Shown piece by piece: positions 1-64,000 of a stretch of 64,000 bases of DNA. Position 1 is the stretch's first letter. Every line of letters begins with the position of its first letter. Source of the stretch: Aspidapion aeneum (taxonomy: Eukaryota; Arthropoda; Insecta; Coleoptera; Brentidae); the NCBI GenBank assembly GCA_963576565.1, contig OY755045.1, positions 9,795,977-9,859,976 of the forward strand, in the 5' to 3' direction. Position numbers and translations under genes: made by a program. The notes beneath the pieces are model-generated. The model ran no database searches and was not told the origin of the DNA. It saw only the letters and a list, made by a program, of their open reading frames with translations.

Positions 1-178
1 ACATGAGCTCCTCTATTACCTGTTTGACAATGGCCCCTAACTTATGGGACACCCTGTATTTTTAGCTGCTGTATCCAGTTCTTAGTATATTATACAGGCT
101 GTAAGGGATAGTGAGGAAGTTCGACTAAATTCTGATCAAAGGTTTTTTGTTTCCATTGTCAAATTTGAAGAATAAGGT

Positions 179-910
179 GTGACGGGACCACGGACTGAAA
201 TATCTGTGGGACTCGGAAACTTAGCAACCATATTCCAAGCAGAACTACATGCAATAGAAGTATGCTGTAGAGAGATTACCCGCAGGGACCTCTCAAACAA
301 AAGCATCAAAATTCAATCCAGACTAGTCTGGAATTGCCTTGAAACCCTAAGACAGGCCAGAAGAACCAACAAGATCAGTCTTGTCTGGGTGCCAAGCCAC
401 ACGGGAGTTGACGGAAATGAAAAAGCAGACGCACTAGCAAGGGCGGGAGCAGAATCCGCGCTGGTTGGACCGGAGCCTTACTTCGGCTTACCTAAGATCA
501 CAGTCACAAAAGAAATAGGAGAGTGGGTTGTTAGAAAGGGGACTCAAAACTGGTGGGCAACCCCGAGACAACAACACTCCAAAACCTTTCTAAGCAAGCC
601 AGACAAACACAGAATGAACCAACTCCTGGAATTAAACAGGAATAGCCTAAGAATAATCACAGGGCTATACACAGGCCAATGCTGACTCATCAAACACATG
701 AACAGACTGGGAGTAAGCAACACACCAGCGTGTAGGTTCTGTGGTGTTGAGGAGGAAACGCCACTTCATCTAATCTGACACTGCGTAGCAAGACAAAGAA
801 CTAGGGCGAAAATATTCGGATCTGGACAGATAGAGCCTCAAGATCTTGAGGAAATATCACCAAACAAACTAATCTGCTTCATACAGGAGATAGGTATTGG
901 TGATATTTAA
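179..910 (+). mobile_element. LINE ORF2 3' fragment, RNase H domain, copy 1 (decayed)
   Basis: Non-LTR retrotransposon fragment of the I/R1-like group that carries RNase H. Visible: the ATIFQAELHAIE strand and the VWVPSHTGVDGNEKADALA motif (His, Gly, Asn, Asp of RNase H), then the cysteine motif CRFCGVEEETPLHLI. The catalytic first strand is missing. In-frame TGA stops at 683 (a likely CGA Arg codon) and at 777 show it is dead. Confidence 0.85.
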
Positions 911-1474
911 GTTGGGATGAGCCATAATAGACCACTTGAGTCGCAGTGGAGGGGCGACAGTCGCACCACTCTTAGTCAAACCTTACCTTACCTAGAGACT
1001 TGCTTTTATTAGCAAAAAATTTTAAAAAAACATTGCGTTTAATATGGCGTTCATAAAAGTTTATACCAAAGAAATAGTTTTTTTCTAAAAAAATTGACCG
1101 ACTGATATTTTAAAAAAGATTTTTATTTCAATTTATTGCTCTTGTTTTAATACACGATCTTGACCAATTTTATATTTTTACTGTGCTTTTTTAAAAAGTT
1201 ATTTTCAAAAAAGTTTAAAAAATCGCCAACTTTGATGCCCTGTATCTCGACAAAGAAAGAGTTTTGACCCATGCATTATAGGAACTTTTATATCAGACAT
1301 GAGCTCCTCTATTACCTGTTTGACAATGGCCCCTAACTTATGGGACACCCTGTATTTTTAGCTGCTGTATCCAGTTCTTAGTATATTATACAGGCTGTAA
1401 GGGATAGTGAGGAAGTTCGACTAAATTCTGATCAAAGGTTTTTTGTTTCCATTGTCAAATTTGAAGAATAAGGT

Positions 1475-2206
1475 GTGACGGGACCACGGACTGAAATATC
1501 TGTGGGACTCGGAAACTTAGCAACCATATTCCAAGCAGAACTACATGCAATAGAAGTATGCTGTAGAGAGATTACCCGCAGGGACCTCTCAAACAAAAGC
1601 ATCAAAATTCAATCCAGACTAGTCTGGAATTGCCTTGAAACCCTAAGACAGGCCAGAAGAACCAACAAGATCAGTCTTGTCTGGGTGCCAAGCCACACGG
1701 GAGTTGACGGAAATGAAAAAGCAGACGCACTAGCAAGGGCGGGAGCAGAATCCGCGCTGGTTGGACCGGAGCCTTACTTCGGCTTACCTAAGGTCACAGT
1801 CACAAAAGAAATAGGAGAGTGGGTTGTTAGAAAGGGGACTCAAAACTGGTGGGCAACCCCGAGACAACAACACTCCAAAACCTTTCTAAGCAAGCCAGAC
1901 AAACACAGAATGAACAAACTCCTGGAATTAAACAGGAATAGCCTAAGAATAATCACAGGGCTATACACAGGCCAATGCTGACTCATCAAACACATGAACA
2001 GACTGGGAGTAAGCAACACACCAGCGTGTAGGTTCTGTGGTGTTGAGGAGGAAACGCCACTTCATCTAATCTGCCACTGCGTAGCAAGACAAAGAACTAG
2101 GGCGAAAATATTCGGATCTGGACAGATAGAGCCTCAAGATCTTGAGGAAATATCACCAAACAAACTAATCTGCTTCATACAGGAGATAGGTATTGGTGAT
2201 ATTTAA
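1475..2206 (+). mobile_element. LINE ORF2 3' fragment, RNase H domain, copy 2
   Basis: Near-identical duplicate of the 179-910 fragment with the same first TGA stop, so that stop predates the duplication. The second stop of copy 1 is absent here (CHC intact in the zinc-knuckle-like motif). The 3' end runs into a short CCTAA tract at about 2,274-2,290. Confidence 0.85.
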
Positions 2207-2977
2207 GTTGGGATGAGCCACAATAGACCACTTGAGTCGCAGTGGAGGGGCGACAGTCGCACCACTCTTAGTCAAACCTAACCTAACCTAGAGACTTGTT
2301 TTTATTAGCAAAAAATTTAAAAAAAACATTGCGTTTAATATGGCGTTCATAAAAGTTTATACCAAAGAAATAGTTTTTTTCTAAAAAAATTGACCGACTG
2401 ATATTTTAAAAAAGTATTTCAATTTATTGCTCTTGTTTTAATACACGATCTTGACCAATTTTATATTTTTACTGTGCTTTTTTAAAAAGTTATTTTCAAA
2501 AAAGTCGCCAACTTTGATGCCCTGTATCTCGTCAAAGAAAGAATTTTGACCCATGCATTATAGGAACTTTTTTATCAGACATGACCTCCTCTATTACCTG
2601 TTTGACAATGGCCCCTAAGTTATGGGACACCCTGTATTTTTAGCTGTTGTATCCAGTTCTTAGTATATTATACAGGCTGTAATTTAAATGATGTACCAAA
2701 CTTTAAGGGATAGTGAGGAAGTTCAACTAAATTCTGATCAAAGGTTTTTTGTTTCCATTGTCAAATTTGAAGAATAAGGTAAAACTATGAGTTTTAAAAA
2801 TTACAAAATTGACAACTTTAAAGAATTTTGTGAAGCACTGTGATGAAAACGTTTTACTGTTTGTTTTTGAAAAAATTATAGATTAATAAGATTCAGTGTG
2901 GTCAAATTATCTTTGCAATTGGTGGCTTTTTAAAGAGATAGCGCCACGGGTAACTATCTGGAACACTTTATACTTAC

Positions 2978-61902
<58,925 letters not shown>

Positions 61903-62259
61903 CTGTAATAAAGTTGTAAACAGATTAGCTAAGGTGTTAACTTTTTATTAATTTCAATCAGGTACTACCATAAAACAGGGGATGCGATAATTCGCGGCGG
62001 CCGATTCGCCGCAGCTAATTCGCCGCGGCCCGATTTCGCCGCCGACGAGGTTTAAGATTGCAATTTTGTTTATTCCGTATAGAAAACATATTTTTGAAAA
62101 AAATATTTTTTTGTTTTTTTTTTAAATTAGTTTTTAAAAAAACTAATTAAAAATAAAATAAACAATAAGATCGTAAGTTTAATTTTTTCATTAAATTTTT
62201 AAAACTATAGTAAGAAAAAACGTTTTATATCACTGCATTTCAAGAGGTGTTACCATTCT
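61903..62259. other. Intron with a GC-rich TTCGCCGC repeat stretch
   Basis: 61,985-62,045 holds ggcggccgattcgccgcagc-type repeats, far more GC-rich than anything around. It could be one arm of another short-repeat foldback. The rest is poly-T and AT-rich. Confidence 0.6.
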
Positions 62260-62990
62260 AAATACTCTGCCAATTTATGGGCACCTAAGCTCACACTAGG
62301 TACTATAGTTATAGTGTACGTGTAAGCTAATATAACTAAAATGTGAAATATGTTTTATTCAACTCTAGACTCAATTACCTTTCGTTTGATACCACACAAG
62401 CCATGTTTTGACTTAAACTCTAATTTTCGAAATCTACCCCCACCCTTTTAAAAAAAACTAAATTGTATTTTTTTTAACTCCAGACTCAATTACCTATCGT
62501 TTGATATCACACACGCCATATTTTCACTTAAACTCTAATTTTTGAAATCTACCCCCACCCTTTTTTTAAATCACCTAAAATGTATTTTGTTTAACTCCCG
62601 ACTCAATTAACTTTTATTTGATATCACACACACCATATTTTCACATAAACTCTAATTTTTGAAATCTACCCCCACCCTTTTATTGGGCTTGTGTTCGGTG
62701 GATTTTGTTTATTTTTAAATGGGACCATCTCGACCGAAGACCCAGCCTAGGTACCAAATTTCATTCAAATCGGGCAAGCGGTTTTTGAGTTATGCGCGTT
62801 GGTCGTTACAGACAGACAGACAGACAGACAGACATACAGACAGACAGACAGACAGACGGCGCGACAAAAAAGTTTCAAAATCATCTGAAACGCAAAGATG
62901 TATAAAAATTTTTGAAATCGGAGCAACTTTTTTTTTATCGAAAAAATTAGGATCACCATAGCTCACACTACTATAGTATAGGTGTGAGCT
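62260..62990 (+). mobile_element. GACA-microsatellite element, copy 5
   Basis: Full-length member with both hairpins and (GACA)n at 62,810-62,858. Confidence 0.9.
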
Positions 62991-63620
62991 AAAATTGAAT
63001 TTTTTTGTGACATCACTTTTTTTTAATAAGAATTCCGTAAGTTTACGATCTATGTTTATATTTATTCCAAATATTTACTTTGGCTATGATCTTTGTGTCT
63101 TGCTTCTGGCAAATGCTACTATTTTTAACATATAGGGTGTTACCGATATTTTAAAAATAGTAGAGAAAAACTGTGAACTTATAAAATGAAAAATTTATTG
63201 TTTATTGCTACTAAAGATTGGCTATTTATTTTTGTATAAAGTTGAAACAAAATACTTATATTGTACACATTAATTACTTTTTACAACACAGATTTTTTGT
63301 TGATATTTTTATAGTTATAAATATTAATCGGGGCATTATCAAATTTCAGTTGACAAGGCAAAAGGTTACGCTTTTCTTAATGAAATTGTTACAGTGGTTA
63401 CAAACTAATCAACTTGCTTATCAATCGACAAACTTATACATTTATATAGATGATTTTATTTGGATGAGAGCCAAAAAAATATTAAATTATTTTTTTTTAA
63501 ATATTTTAAAAACTAGTTTAAGACATATTTTAAAGAACAGGTATAAAAATATGTACTTTTTGTTAATAATGAAAGGGCAAATAAGAGAATTATCCCTCCC
63601 CCCCTGGAAAAAAATATATT
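62991..63620. other. Intron, nothing recognised
   Basis: AT-rich. An open frame of 144 codons here (63,218-63,652) runs into the next element and is rich in Phe, Tyr, Ile and Lys from AT bias; I do not call it a gene. Confidence 0.5.
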
Positions 63621-64000
63621 TTCTGTCTGTCTGTAACGACCAACGCGCATAACTCAAAAACCGCTTGCCTGATTTGAATGAAATTTGGTACCTGGGCTGG
63701 GTCTTGGGTCGAGATGGTCCCGTTTAAAAATGAACAAAATCTACCAAACGCAAGCCAAATAAAAGGGTGGGGTAGATTTTAATTTATTTAAAAAAAAGGG
63801 TGAGGGTAGATTTCAAAAATTAGAGTTTAAGTGAAAATCTCAAATTGGGTCTGGAGTTAAACAAAATACATTTTAGTTTTTGTTTATAAAAAGGGTGCCA
63901 GTAGATTTCAAAAATTAGAGTCGCAACATAACTTGTGTGGTATCAAACGAAAGGTCATTGAGTCTGGAGTTGAATAAAATATATTTCAGTTTTTAGTTAT
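63621..64000 (-). mobile_element. GACA-microsatellite element, copy 6, runs off the window
   Basis: Reverse-oriented and truncated at (GTCT)n near 63,622; the 3' half of the element (hairpin and conserved block) is missing on this side. The subrepeats continue past 64,000. Confidence 0.85.

Larger units (their letters stand above)
1..2780. repeat. Tandem duplication, about 1.29-kb unit, two copies plus a partial third
   Basis: The unit starting with acatgagctcctc at 1 recurs at 1,297 and again (as acatgacctcctc) at 2,579, with near identity. The third copy lacks the LINE fragment carried by the first two and diverges after aagaataaggt. Each copy also carries a gggacaccctgta terminus, the reverse of the ACAGGGTG-type ends found on palindromes elsewhere in the window. 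It lies in the laminin intron after exon 22. Confidence 0.85.

Noticed and set aside
63218..63652. 144-codon plus-strand ORF
   Set aside because: Composition follows AT bias, no motif, and it runs into the end of a GACA element.

Overview
The window is eukaryotic, intron-rich and AT-rich, and is almost certainly from an insect with a large repeat-filled genome. A beetle-type genome is my guess, not a demonstrated point. It holds one recognisable host gene, on the minus strand and running past both edges: a laminin alpha chain of the LanA (alpha-3/5) type. I placed 22 exons from 61,902 down to 2,978. Every splice site is GT/AG and every codon phase joins, giving 4,000 nt (about 1,333 residues). 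In order they encode most of the laminin N-terminal (LN) domain (3 exons), about eleven laminin-type EGF (LE) repeats (exons 4-13), the large L4b/domain-IV-like region (exons 13-22) and the start of the next LE repeat. The signal peptide and first part of LN lie beyond 64,000. The rest of the chain (further LE and L4 domains, coiled coil, LG modules) lies to the left of position 1.

Everything else is intron, and most of the longer introns are packed with repeats. Positions 1-2,780: tandem duplication of a LINE RNase H fragment. 4,016-5,520: a 138-bp minisatellite whose every unit copies the splice acceptor and first 29 nt of the adjacent laminin exon. 8,925-14,966: hairpin element, Penelope-like (PLE) endonuclease fragment, LINE fragments and a tandem array carrying perfect hammerhead ribozymes. 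15,301-18,750: a GACA-microsatellite element, a second PLE endonuclease fragment interrupted by a MITE, and a 0.5-kb palindrome. 19,541-29,157: LINEs, a nested foldback, a 168-bp satellite. 29,530-36,056: triplicated 1.5-kb unit, one copy carrying a palindromic element with a clear TA target duplication. 36,604-45,238: another palindrome, a solo ribozyme repeat, and two LINEs, one flanked by 208-bp direct repeats that duplicate part of a laminin exon. 45,404-61,755: a 16-kb intron inside the LN domain, built from foldback elements (one of 7.6 kb) and GACA elements.

The most notable system is the hammerhead-bearing repeat: a 514-bp monomer with an intact type I hammerhead, in tandem at 13,093-14,951 (three complete ribozymes) and solo at 40,333-40,700 (a fourth, identical over the 48-nt core). 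It matches the plan of animal retrozymes. The array is bounded by a 12-bp target-site duplication and has a 5' inversion like twin priming, which suggests reverse transcription of a multimeric or circular RNA. A separate, differently built hammerhead candidate lies at 12,590-12,641 (minus), and weaker hammerhead-like hairpins occur at 11,185, 16,080 and 60,330, the second on the PLE strand downstream of a PLE endonuclease fragment. No tRNA, rRNA, CRISPR or bacterial-type feature was seen.
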